Assembly: GCA_002336105.1 (NCBI GenBank)
Contig: DDEQ01000047.1
Location: 22,388-86,387, forward strand
Source of the DNA: Chthonomonas sp. UBA1950
Lineage (GTDB): Bacteria; Armatimonadota; Fimbriimonadia; Fimbriimonadales; Fimbriimonadaceae
DNA length: 64,000 nucleotides
Direction of reading: 5' to 3'
Positions 25,873 through 33,310 of the stretch are shown one piece after another (the first letter of the stretch is position 1; each line of letters begins with the position of its first letter). A program made the position numbers and the translations under genes. The notes below the pieces were generated by a model, which worked only from the letters and a program-made list of their open reading frames with translations, did no database searches and was not told the DNA's origin.

Positions 25873-26772
25873 CTATTTTGCTGGACTTGGTACCGGTGCC
25901 GAGACAACACCGAGATTCGGACGAGTTTCTCCGTCAGTTGAACATCGTTCACGGTATGCCGAAGGGGTCAAACCTGTATCTCGACGAAACGCTGTGGCAA
26001 AATATTGGCTTGTCGTAAAGCCGAGTCGGACTGAGATTTCGATGACAGAAAGATCCGTTTGAGCGAGTAAGCGCTTCGCTTCGATCATTTGCCGGCTACG
26101 AATCCACTCGCCGGGCGATTGCCCGAGTTCTTGTCGAAAAACTCGAGTGAGCCAGACCGTTGAAACCTTGAGCTTGCGTGCCACTTCGTCGACAGATCTA
26201 GGACGAGATTCCTCGTCAAAGAATGCCTTCATGGCTCGTCGCACAAGGTAGTTGGGCGCCTCGTTTCCTTGAGCTGTGTTCGCATTTCTGGCAAGAGAGA
26301 AGCAGAGTAGATTAATCAAAGATTGCGCGCAGTCATCTCGATAAGGTCGTGGCTGGTTATGTTCTTCAAAAAGTCGGATAACCAGTTCGCCAGTTTCGGA
26401 TGCGCCGGGATGGTGTCCACCAAAACCTGGCTCGTTGGTTGCTGCTTTTGCCGAAGCAGGGAGTTGGTCTGGCTGAATATGAGCCGTGTAATACTCGCAT
26501 GGTTGCAAGGTCGCATCAACGGAGCCATGAGGAACTCCTGGCATCATCACAACAACGTCGCTAGAGTGAATCTCCACAAGGTCCTCTCCAATCCACCAGT
26601 CTAGCCTTCCTCTGACAATGTAACAGACCTCGATCGTATTGGGATGGAAGTGACCCTCATGGCCGCCAGGAAGACCTACATGGTTCACCATGTGATATAT
26701 CCAGGCGATAGGCGGCACAGTGTTTGGAAATTCAAACACAGTCACTTGCTTCGTCGGGTTCATAGTGTTCAA
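25873..26772 (-). CDS. AraC-family regulator with cupin sensor domain
   Basis: 299 aa. The N-terminal cupin (GGHEGHFHPNTIEVCYIVRGRLDWWIGEDLVEIHSSDVVVMMPGVPHGSVDA, about 35-85) is the ligand-binding part. Two helix-turn-helix motifs lie at the C-terminus (PRSVDEVARKLKVSTVWLTRVFRQELGQSPGEWI and SVIEISVRLGFTTSQYFATAFRRDTGLTPSAYRERC). This architecture is common in regulators of sugar use. The gene is divergent from csbD-like genes and upstream of purU. The effector is unknown; several glycosidase genes in the window are possible targets. Confidence 0.92.
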   Translation of the reverse strand: MNTMNPTKQVTVFEFPNTVPPIAWIYHMVNHVGLPGGHEGHFHPNTIEVCYIVRGRLDWWIGEDLVEIHSSDVVVMMPGVPHGSVDATLQPCEYYTAHIQPDQLPASAKAATNEPGFGGHHPGASETGELVIRLFEEHNQPRPYRDDCAQSLINLLCFSLARNANTAQGNEAPNYLVRRAMKAFFDEESRPRSVDEVARKLKVSTVWLTRVFRQELGQSPGEWIRSRQMIEAKRLLAQTDLSVIEISVRLGFTTSQYFATAFRRDTGLTPSAYRERCSTDGETRPNLGVVSAPVPSPAK

Positions 26773-26904
26773 TTATGGAAAGTATTTGGCCGTAAGTGAG
26801 TATTGAAAACGAACATACTGAGCGTTTTTGAAAGAGCCCTTCAAAGGTATTGGACCTAGGACCGTTGAACACCGTATTAACCCTTGCCGTCAGAAGTGAC
26901 TGTT

Positions 26905-27219
26905 ATGCAAAACGGTATCGATAAAGCAAAAGAAACTATCGACAATGTGTTCGGAGCCGGAACCTCAGATAAAGTTGAGGGCAAGGGCGAGAACCTCGTT
27001 GGGAAAGTCAAAGAGACTATCGGTAGCGCGACTGATAACAAACAGCTTGAAACAGAAGGTCAAGCACAACAGGCAGAAGGGATTGCTCATGAAGCTCTGG
27101 GTGCCATCAAGGGTGCAGCGGAAACAGTCGTAGACGCTGTTGTCGAAGGTGCGCACAAGCTCGGCGATGTTGTATCGCACGCTATAAAGAAGAATCAGGA
27201 CGACGACGATTCAAAGTGA
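26905..27219 (+). CDS. CsbD-family stress protein
   Basis: 104 aa from the ATG at 26905 (MQNGIDKAKETIDNVFGAGTSDKVEGKGENLVGKVKETIGSATDNKQLETEGQAQQAEGIAHEALG). The repeated amphipathic KVEGK/ETIG pattern defines the CsbD family of small stress-induced proteins. The C-terminal 40 residues (IKGAAETVVDAVVEGAHKLGDVVSHAIKKNQDDDDSK) extend beyond a standard CsbD domain and end in an acidic tail. The protein is predicted to be soluble and poorly structured. It is followed after 48 nt by a DUF1328 gene; together they look like an envelope or general stress pair. Confidence 0.85.
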   Translation: MQNGIDKAKETIDNVFGAGTSDKVEGKGENLVGKVKETIGSATDNKQLETEGQAQQAEGIAHEALGAIKGAAETVVDAVVEGAHKLGDVVSHAIKKNQDDDDSK

Positions 27220-27267
27220 GTGTCTACGTCACTTAAGATCACATTGATACAAGAAAAGGAGGTTGAG

Positions 27268-27426
27268 ATGCTTCACTACGCAGTTGTTTTTCTCATCATC
27301 GCAATCGTCGCTGCAATCCTCGGCTTTGGAGTCATTAGTGGAACGGCAGCGTGGATTGCAAAAGTCTTGTTCCTGGTGTTTATCATCGGGGCGATCATAA
27401 GCTTCCTCACCAGGAAGAGGGTTTAG
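27268..27426 (+). CDS. DUF1328 (UPF0391) small membrane protein
   Basis: 52 aa from the ATG at 27268, which has AAGGAGG just upstream; the frame continues to 27220 without a better start. The protein is nearly all membrane: MLHYAVVFLIIAIVAAILGFGVISGTAAWIAKVLFLVFIIGAIISFLTRKRV, two helices with a basic end. This is the standard size and pattern of UPF0391 proteins, whose function is unknown and which often neighbour stress genes. A strong terminator follows 2 nt after the stop. Confidence 0.88.
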   Translation: MLHYAVVFLIIAIVAAILGFGVISGTAAWIAKVLFLVFIIGAIISFLTRKRV

Positions 27427-27428
27427 AC

Positions 27429-27464
27429 AAAGAGGAGCTACCTTGAATAAGGTAGCTCCTCTTT
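27429..27464. terminator. Two-way terminator between DUF1328 and FAD oxidoreductase genes
   Basis: A perfect 16-bp stem (27429-27444 with 27449-27464) has a 4-nt GAAT loop and T-runs on both strands. It fills the whole gap between the two convergent stops. Confidence 0.95.
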
Positions 27465-28991
27465 TCATTTGAGCACTTGCTTGTCAGCAAGAAGCTTTTG
27501 TTTCAGTTTTTCGTAGTCAATTCGTTGGACTGCTCTTCGTTCATCGATCGATTGGGCAGCGATGGTCGCGGCTGACTGCCCGAGAACCATAAAGACTGGT
27601 TCCATACGGATTGATCCGTAGGCTATGTGAGAGGCGGACAGGCAAACTGGAACGACGAGATTCGTCACTTCGGCAGGTTTTGGAACGATAGATCGAAACG
27701 AGATCGGATAAGGTGGGAATCCGCCGACCTCAACATTGCCTTCGTTTCTCACAACCCCATCAATGAGAATCCGTTGGCAGTTATGCGAATCCATTGTGTA
27801 CGCAGCCATTCCAACAGGCTCTTGCACAACCCGTTTGCCGGTGCATTCAGCTTCGGTCATCACATAATTCGAGATCATTCGACGGGCTTCTCGGATGTAA
27901 AGTTGGTGTGGCCACCCACCCGTCTCCACAAATTCATCGGTAGGTAATCCGTAAGCGGAAACCGTCTTTCGGACCGAGTCAGGGAGACTCTTGTCGTTCG
28001 CTAGAAACCACATAAGCCCTTGCTGATAGTTCACATGATCCTGAAAGATGGCTTCTCTCTGAACATAGTCCGATTCCGGCCAGCAATCGCTTCCACCAAT
28101 ATTGTCAGTGCTGATAGCACCGAAGTTATTGGTGTCGGTCTTTCCGTTCGGCATTTCGATGGTCAGACTAAGAACATCGAAATGACCGCTAAGGATATAG
28201 CGTTTAAGGAGTTCGTATCGGCTCGGGTCATATCCTTGCGGTTTGGGGAAAGCGATTCGGTCTGACGATTTCGTCAAACACATTCGAAAGTTGTAAGCCT
28301 GGACATGCTTGTCGCCCGACCCTATAGGAGCAAGTTTGGCGTCGGATATTCCTTTGACGATGCCACTTTCCGGAACTCCAGGAACAACGTACGGGTCAAC
28401 AGTTGCGTAAAAGTTGTGGTTCGGGTGAAAGGTTTGAACTCCGTTGAAAGTCTCCCCGTAAACCGAGTTAGCCTCGCGTCCAACTGTGTAACTAACACCA
28501 GCGCGGGCCATCAAATCCCCTTCGTATGTGGCATCGATATAAACCTTTGCCCGATAGATCGTCCCATCTTCCATGACGATCTCTTTGATCTTAGTTCCTT
28601 CCTTTCTCACCAAAAGTAGCCGTTGATCAAATCGGACCGGGACATGAGCTTCCCTCAACATTTCGCGGAAGGTCTGCTCTGCTACATGAGGTTCAAAAGT
28701 CCAATGCTCAGCTGTCCCGTAGTGTTTGCCTAACCGTTGGTAGAACTCTCGCGAGATGCCTCCAATTGCGCTTTTGTTTCCGATATCGGTAGCTCCGAGA
28801 CCGCTGGAAGTGAGGCCGCCTAGATGCTTACCAAATTCGGCGATGATCACGGATTTTCCCATCCGTGTTCCTTGGACAGCCGCAACCACGCCTCCAGAGG
28901 TTCCGCCATACACGCAGAGGTCTGTGTTGATCACTTGGCGGACGGGCGGTTTTGTTGGTGGTGCGTAGTAGCGAGGAACGTCTGCGGTCAT
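27465..28991 (-). CDS. FAD-dependent oxidoreductase
   Basis: 508 aa from the ATG at 28991, which shares its A with the upstream TGA (TGATG); a GTG at 28994 is also in frame. The FAD-binding Rossmann motif is TDLCVYGGTSGGVVAAVQGTRMGKSVIIAEFGKHLGGLTSSGLGATD, typical of the FAD_oxidored family common in polysaccharide-degrading bacteria. GGWPHQLYIREARRMISNYVMTEAE and SHIAYGSIRMEPVFMVLGQSAATIAA are the conserved C-terminal parts. No signal peptide is seen. It is the last gene of a four-gene operon led by a prepilin-type gene and including a GH16 enzyme. The substrate is unknown but likely sugar-derived. Confidence 0.87.
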   Translation of the reverse strand: MTADVPRYYAPPTKPPVRQVINTDLCVYGGTSGGVVAAVQGTRMGKSVIIAEFGKHLGGLTSSGLGATDIGNKSAIGGISREFYQRLGKHYGTAEHWTFEPHVAEQTFREMLREAHVPVRFDQRLLLVRKEGTKIKEIVMEDGTIYRAKVYIDATYEGDLMARAGVSYTVGREANSVYGETFNGVQTFHPNHNFYATVDPYVVPGVPESGIVKGISDAKLAPIGSGDKHVQAYNFRMCLTKSSDRIAFPKPQGYDPSRYELLKRYILSGHFDVLSLTIEMPNGKTDTNNFGAISTDNIGGSDCWPESDYVQREAIFQDHVNYQQGLMWFLANDKSLPDSVRKTVSAYGLPTDEFVETGGWPHQLYIREARRMISNYVMTEAECTGKRVVQEPVGMAAYTMDSHNCQRILIDGVVRNEGNVEVGGFPPYPISFRSIVPKPAEVTNLVVPVCLSASHIAYGSIRMEPVFMVLGQSAATIAAQSIDERRAVQRIDYEKLKQKLLADKQVLK

Positions 28992-30373
28992 CACTTTTTA
29001 AGCCTATCCTTTAGTTGCCACACGCGTACATAGTCGACTTCCATTTTGTCGGGGAGCTTTGAAAGATCCACGTTCTTGGTGGCCCAGTTTCCACTCTGAA
29101 TATTGAGGATCATGTACCCGGGAGTCGATCCTACTCGTTCACTTTCGAAGGTCGCTTTCTTGATTCCGTCGATAAACCACGTGAGTTTGCCTTTCTCCCA
29201 GAGCAAACCAAACGTGTGAAAACCGTCAGTTGTTGGCCCGTAATAGATTGCGTTGCTTCCCCAATTCTTATGATTCTCGTTATAGCCGTCCCAATGAACG
29301 GCGACATTATTTCTGCCCGGCCCCCATTCGGTAAGAACCTCCATGATGTCGATTTCCATTCCATCAACATCCGTCGATTCTCGTTTCCAACCTTCTGGGC
29401 CTTTCTCTTTCCCTCTATCCGGCATGATCCAGAATGCTGGCCATAACCCCCTCGCAGTCGGAAGTTTGATACGCGCTTCAAAGTAGCCATACTTCTGCGC
29501 CCATTTGTCGTAGGTGCAGATCATTCCAGTAGTGTAAGGACGTGTAGGCTGCTTTGGGTCGTCGTTTTGGTGGGAAGTCTTCTTTTCGAACGTGATGTTT
29601 AGGATTCCATTCTTCACAGAGGTCATGCTTGGAGAGTAAGCCTGATCTTGGTTCCCAAGTAAGCCTGCCCACCAAAACTGATATGCCCAAACGTTTGTGT
29701 CGAGTTTGTTTCCGTCAAAGCTTTGATTAAGTGTCTGAACCCAATCCCCATTGACTGGCGGACGTTTTCCAGTCCAGACAGGAAGCTTTGTCGGATCTTT
29801 TCGGTCGTCTATTTGAGAAAATACTTCGCCTTTGACGCGATCTTTGCTTGATCCATAAGCACTAATCTTCGCCACAATCAAACTCGCTGGTTCCTTTGGG
29901 TTCACCAGAAAGAGCTGCATCGCGATCACTTTGCTGGGATCAAATGGTCCGGATTGACCGAATGGAACTTTCAGAGTTTTTCGTTCACCTGGTCCGATCT
30001 CGATGGAACCGGTATTCCAAGGCGACGTATGCCAATCACCGGGGTTGTCAACCCTAAGAGCTGCACGCGCCTTAGATGACCCGACGTTACGGAGCTCAAT
30101 TTGAACGCCGGCATACTCACCTAAGTTCCAGCCACCCTGAGGGACAGGAAACTCTGCTTTTGGATAATTGGTGCCAATCTCAAAATCCAATCTTAGTTCA
30201 GGTGTCGAACTGGTCAGTTTTGTCACCTTAGCGTGATCAGTTTTTATCTCGCTCAAGCTGGAAACCTTGAGGAGATCGAGTTCCGCCGAGGGGGCCATAT
30301 TGGCCCCCATTGCGACAGGAATAGGTGCCGCAAACGGCGTAGCAGAGAGAACAAAAGCGAGCATGCCGAACAT
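28991..30373 (-). CDS. Secreted beta-glucanase, glycoside hydrolase family 16
   Basis: 460 aa. A signal peptide (MFGMLAFVLSATPFAAPIPVA) is followed by a beta-sandwich module of about 150 residues (GWNLGEYAGVQIELRNVGSSKARAALRVDNPGDW), probably carbohydrate-binding, then the GH16 domain (about 215-455). The active-site signature DGMEIDIMEVL gives nucleophile E340, assisting D342 and acid/base E345. FEARIKLPTARGLWPAFWIMP and FHTFGLLWEKGKLTWFIDG are also typical. The three-residue EIDIME form with an extra Met is that of laminarinase-type enzymes, so a beta-1,3-glucan substrate is likely. It is translated in an operon between a small lipoprotein and the FAD oxidoreductase. Confidence 0.93.
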   Translation of the reverse strand: MFGMLAFVLSATPFAAPIPVAMGANMAPSAELDLLKVSSLSEIKTDHAKVTKLTSSTPELRLDFEIGTNYPKAEFPVPQGGWNLGEYAGVQIELRNVGSSKARAALRVDNPGDWHTSPWNTGSIEIGPGERKTLKVPFGQSGPFDPSKVIAMQLFLVNPKEPASLIVAKISAYGSSKDRVKGEVFSQIDDRKDPTKLPVWTGKRPPVNGDWVQTLNQSFDGNKLDTNVWAYQFWWAGLLGNQDQAYSPSMTSVKNGILNITFEKKTSHQNDDPKQPTRPYTTGMICTYDKWAQKYGYFEARIKLPTARGLWPAFWIMPDRGKEKGPEGWKRESTDVDGMEIDIMEVLTEWGPGRNNVAVHWDGYNENHKNWGSNAIYYGPTTDGFHTFGLLWEKGKLTWFIDGIKKATFESERVGSTPGYMILNIQSGNWATKNVDLSKLPDKMEVDYVRVWQLKDRLKK

Positions 30374-30375
30374 TT

Positions 30376-30579
30376 TTAGTTTCCTTGAGTCTGACTTGAT
30401 TGAGGTTGACTTTCTTTTTGCATTTTCTCGAACTTAGCCTTGAAGTCATCCGGCATTGGCCCACCTTGGAAGGTCTTAACTTCTTCCGCAGATGACTTCG
30501 CAGGCTCAGAGCTACATCCAAGGGTAATAATTCCGACTGTTATAGCCAACAGAGTTCGAACGTAAACGGATATCGTCAC
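30376..30579 (-). CDS. Small lipoprotein
   Basis: 67 aa from a GTG at 30579 that overlaps the upstream TGA (GTGA); an earlier in-frame GTG at 30594 is possible. The signal peptide ends in a lipobox (VGIITLGC), so Cys 22 or so would be lipidated. The mature part is a short charged tail (PMPDDFKAKFEKMQKESQPQSSQTQGN), rich in Lys, Gln and Ser, with no recognisable domain. Small lipoproteins of this kind regularly follow prepilin-type genes in this sort of operon. It is separated by 2 nt from the GH16 gene. Confidence 0.75.
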   Translation of the reverse strand: MTISVYVRTLLAITVGIITLGCSSEPAKSSAEEVKTFQGGPMPDDFKAKFEKMQKESQPQSSQTQGN

Positions 30580-31391
30580 CTCTTTCCGTCCCACATGTTC
30601 TTGCTCGGGTTGTTGGTCTGGTCAGGATTAGTGCTCACTGGTTTCAGTGACTTTGCGTGTCCGTCAAGGAAGACAAAAACCGCTTGTCCACTGTACTTTG
30701 CACTGATTGCGCCGTTCTGACCATCTGGATAGACGGCGGTTGAGGACCGCAACCCGCTCGGTATTCGCTGAGGGGGCCAGTTGTTGATTCGGTCTCCGCC
30801 GAGGATCCCGGTATTGTAGAAAGCCGAAAGATTGCCGAACTTGGCGTTGCTCCCCGTCAGCTTCATCAGGTCATCGGAGTGTTTCTCGGTGAACAAGATC
30901 GTGTCTGCAGGGTTTGTCATATCGCTGGCAGAGTTTGAGGTCGGTTGCAGCCAAGAACCCTGACCACCCATGCTCATAGGGCCACGAAGTTCGAACCAAG
31001 ATGACGCCCAGTTTCCGTAGTAGCTGTTGCAAGCAAACGAAAGTAGGACCCCAGCCCAACTGCCTATAGCCGGGTTGACCTTTCCGGCTGCCGAGTCTGC
31101 TGGGCTCGTGAAGATATTGATATTTTTCGCGTAGGGTTGGATCTTCTGGCACCAAAGCTCATTACCTGTCCAGGAGACGCCGTCAAAACCAATCGGATAA
31201 ACATCATCATAGTCGCCCATATACATCTGCTCGGATGTGCCTATCTGCTTGATATTGCTTAGAGCTTGAGTCTTTTTTGCCGCTTGTTTTGCTTGAGCAA
31301 AGACTGGGAAAAGGATTGCTGCGAGGATTGCGATGATGGCAATCACGACAAGGAGTTCGATGAGTGTGAATGCTGATTTGAAATGCTTCAT
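30576..31391 (-). CDS. Type II secretion-like prepilin protein
   Basis: 271 aa from the ATG at 31391, with AGGAAA upstream. The N-terminus MKHFKSAFTLIELLVVIAIIAILAAILFPVFAQAKQAAKKTQALSNIKQIGTSEQMYMGDYDDVYP is a classical prepilin/methylation motif (cleavage before F of FTLIEL, Glu at position 5), continuing into the conserved helix and SNIKQIG segment. The C-terminal part ends near the H-X9-DG type region AVFVFLDGHAKSLKP. Proteins of this form are highly multiplied in Armatimonadota, Planctomycetes and relatives and are often paired with sugar enzymes. It is the first gene of an operon of four, divergent from a LacI-type regulator. Confidence 0.93.
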   Translation of the reverse strand: MKHFKSAFTLIELLVVIAIIAILAAILFPVFAQAKQAAKKTQALSNIKQIGTSEQMYMGDYDDVYPIGFDGVSWTGNELWCQKIQPYAKNINIFTSPADSAAGKVNPAIGSWAGVLLSFACNSYYGNWASSWFELRGPMSMGGQGSWLQPTSNSASDMTNPADTILFTEKHSDDLMKLTGSNAKFGNLSAFYNTGILGGDRINNWPPQRIPSGLRSSTAVYPDGQNGAISAKYSGQAVFVFLDGHAKSLKPVSTNPDQTNNPSKNMWDGKR

Positions 31392-31402
31392 TGCGGTTTT
31401 CC

Positions 31403-31445
31403 TGATCCGATCGTGGATCATGACGTTATTCTAATACAATATTAG
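31403..31445. promoter_or_regulatory. Palindromes between prepilin operon and LacI-type regulator
   Basis: Two inverted repeats lie in the 94-bp divergent gap. 31403-31420 reads TGATCC-GATCGT-GGATCA (6-bp arms), just upstream of the prepilin ribosome-binding site. 31431-31445 reads CTAATA-CAA-TATTAG (6-bp arms). Either could be the operator of the divergently encoded regulator. Neither has the central CG typical of many LacI-family sites. Confidence 0.45.
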
Positions 31446-31485
31446 GTGAGGAAATGCAAGGGCGATTTCTAATTGCTAAGAAAAT

Positions 31486-32532
31486 ATGTCAGAACAGAAA
31501 AAACTGGTTATGAGCGGTTCCCCAAAATCGAGAAGACCGACTTCCCACGATGTCGCCCAGTTGGCTGGCGTGTCTCAGCCCACTGTTTCGCTCGTCTTCT
31601 CGGGCCGCGCAAGAGACATCGGAATTTCGAAAGCTACAGAAGATCGCGTTATGGCGGCTGCGAGGGAGCTCTCGTATGTTCCGAATAAGCTCATGCGATC
31701 GATTCGGAACCACCGAACGGGGATTCTTGGGGTCTACGGACCTGGGCAGCAATGGAGCATGAGACATTCCTACTGGGCCGAAGTGTTGACAGCCATCCAT
31801 GAAGGTGCGTCTCAACTTGAGCAAGAATTACTTTTCTTCTCGCCGCGAAAGGACAAGCCAATAGACGATGTTGTCCATCGTATACTGAGTGGCGTAGTTG
31901 ACGGTGTCATCGTTCAACCTGGGGTTGAAAACACCGTTCTTGATCGACTCATCGAAGCCCAATTTCCTGTTGTGACCGTTGGAGATCCCTATCGGCATTT
32001 GCCTTGCGTAACCCTTGAGAATGCGCATGGTACCAAAACGCTTGTTCAACACCTTTACCAATTAGGGCACAGGAAGTTTGCCTATCTACGAGTAGAAGCC
32101 CCGGATAGCACCGAGCCATTTCCTAATCTTGCCGCCGAAATCCGTCCGAAAGCTTTTTCAGATGCGATTAGGGAGCTAGGCTTGTCTCCAGAAAAAAACC
32201 CGCAGATTCATATCGGAAAGGATGCGGAGTTTGCCGTTAATCGAGTTCTCGAACTCGGTGCTGATGCCGTACTCTGCCACCACGATGAGTGCGCTTATCC
32301 ATTCGTGCAAGAGCTAAAGAAACGAGGGATTCGAATGCCCGAGGATATAGCGGTGACCGGTTTTGATGGCATACCTATACCGTTTGTGCCCGCATTTGTT
32401 ACGACGATTCAATCGCCTATTCCCGAAATGGGACGTAGAGCGGTCGAAAAGTTGAAGAGACTCGTAGAGGGAACACCTTTCGACATGGTGACAACGCTGC
32501 CTGTTTCGTTTGTCAAAGGAGACACAACCTAA
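31486..32532 (+). CDS. LacI-family transcriptional regulator
   Basis: 348 aa. The DNA-binding head RRPTSHDVAQLAGVSQPTVSLVFSGRARDIGISKATEDRVMAAARELSYVPNKLMRSIRNHRTGILGVYG (about 16-85) has the LacI helix-turn-helix and hinge. The periplasmic-binding-like sensor follows (VDGVIVQPGVENTVLDRLIEAQFPVVTVGD, HRKFAYLRVEA, DAVLCHHDECAYPFVQELKKRGIRMPEDIAVTGFDGIPI). It is longer than usual at the N-terminus by about 15 residues. Divergent orientation suggests control of the prepilin-GH16 operon in response to a sugar. Confidence 0.93.
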   Translation: MSEQKKLVMSGSPKSRRPTSHDVAQLAGVSQPTVSLVFSGRARDIGISKATEDRVMAAARELSYVPNKLMRSIRNHRTGILGVYGPGQQWSMRHSYWAEVLTAIHEGASQLEQELLFFSPRKDKPIDDVVHRILSGVVDGVIVQPGVENTVLDRLIEAQFPVVTVGDPYRHLPCVTLENAHGTKTLVQHLYQLGHRKFAYLRVEAPDSTEPFPNLAAEIRPKAFSDAIRELGLSPEKNPQIHIGKDAEFAVNRVLELGADAVLCHHDECAYPFVQELKKRGIRMPEDIAVTGFDGIPIPFVPAFVTTIQSPIPEMGRRAVEKLKRLVEGTPFDMVTTLPVSFVKGDTT

Positions 32533-32581
32533 CCTCGAATCGGAAAAGTGCAGACTGACTGCGATAAGCTACGAATAGACG

Positions 32582-33310
32582 ATGCCACCCAAGATCGCGA
32601 TCGTGTATTGCGCAGTTCTCGAAGACGAGATTGAATCCCTCATAAGGGGTTCTGACCATGTCGTGCATATCGAAAAGCTTGAACAAGGACTTCACAACGA
32701 TCCACCACTACTCAACCGAAAAGTTCAAGAGCAGATCGAGAGAATCGAGGAGAATGTTTCGGAGGCTGGGGCCATCGTGATCGGATACGGACTTTGTAGT
32801 CGAGGGACCGAAGGGCTTCACGCTCAGCGTTGCAAACTCGTGCTTACGCGAGCACACGATTGCATCACCCTGCTTCTGGGAAGTAAAGAACGTTACGCAG
32901 AGTATGTTTCCGAAAACCCGGGGACCTATTGGTACAGTCCAGGTTGGAATCGGCACCATCTCGCTCCCGGACAAAAGCGGTACGAGACTTTGAGAGCGAT
33001 GTACCTCAAGAAGTACGGCGAAGACAATGCGGACTACTTGATGGAGCAGGAACAGCATTGGTTCACAACATATGATCGCGCAACCTTTGTCGAACTGCGT
33101 GTGCTCCCGAGCGACCAAGACCAACTGTTCACTAAGGAATGTGCGGATTGGTTGGGCTGGAAATACGACTATCAAGCTGGAGATATTCAGTTGCTCTCTG
33201 ATCTGATTTCGGGCAATTGGACTCCCGATCGATTCCTTGTTTTGGAGCCTGGCGAGAAGGTCCGATTCACAGCTGACGAAAACATTATCGAGGCGATTCG
33301 TGCGGATTGA
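32582..33310 (+). CDS. DUF1638 protein
   Basis: 242 aa, cytoplasmic. MPPKIAIVYCAVLEDEIESLI, GAIVIGYGLCSRGTEGLHAQRCKLVLTRAHDCITLLLGSKERYAEYVSENPGTYWYSPGWNR and KYDYQAGDIQLLSDLISGNW define the DUF1638 family. The conserved Cys residues in AVLEDEIESL.., YGLCSRG and HDCITL suggest metal binding. The start of the next gene overlaps its stop by 11 nt, so the two are translationally coupled. In other genomes DUF1638 genes often sit with corrinoid methyltransferases and their reactivating ATPase; only the second part of that set is seen here. Confidence 0.85.
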   Translation: MPPKIAIVYCAVLEDEIESLIRGSDHVVHIEKLEQGLHNDPPLLNRKVQEQIERIEENVSEAGAIVIGYGLCSRGTEGLHAQRCKLVLTRAHDCITLLLGSKERYAEYVSENPGTYWYSPGWNRHHLAPGQKRYETLRAMYLKKYGEDNADYLMEQEQHWFTTYDRATFVELRVLPSDQDQLFTKECADWLGWKYDYQAGDIQLLSDLISGNWTPDRFLVLEPGEKVRFTADENIIEAIRAD

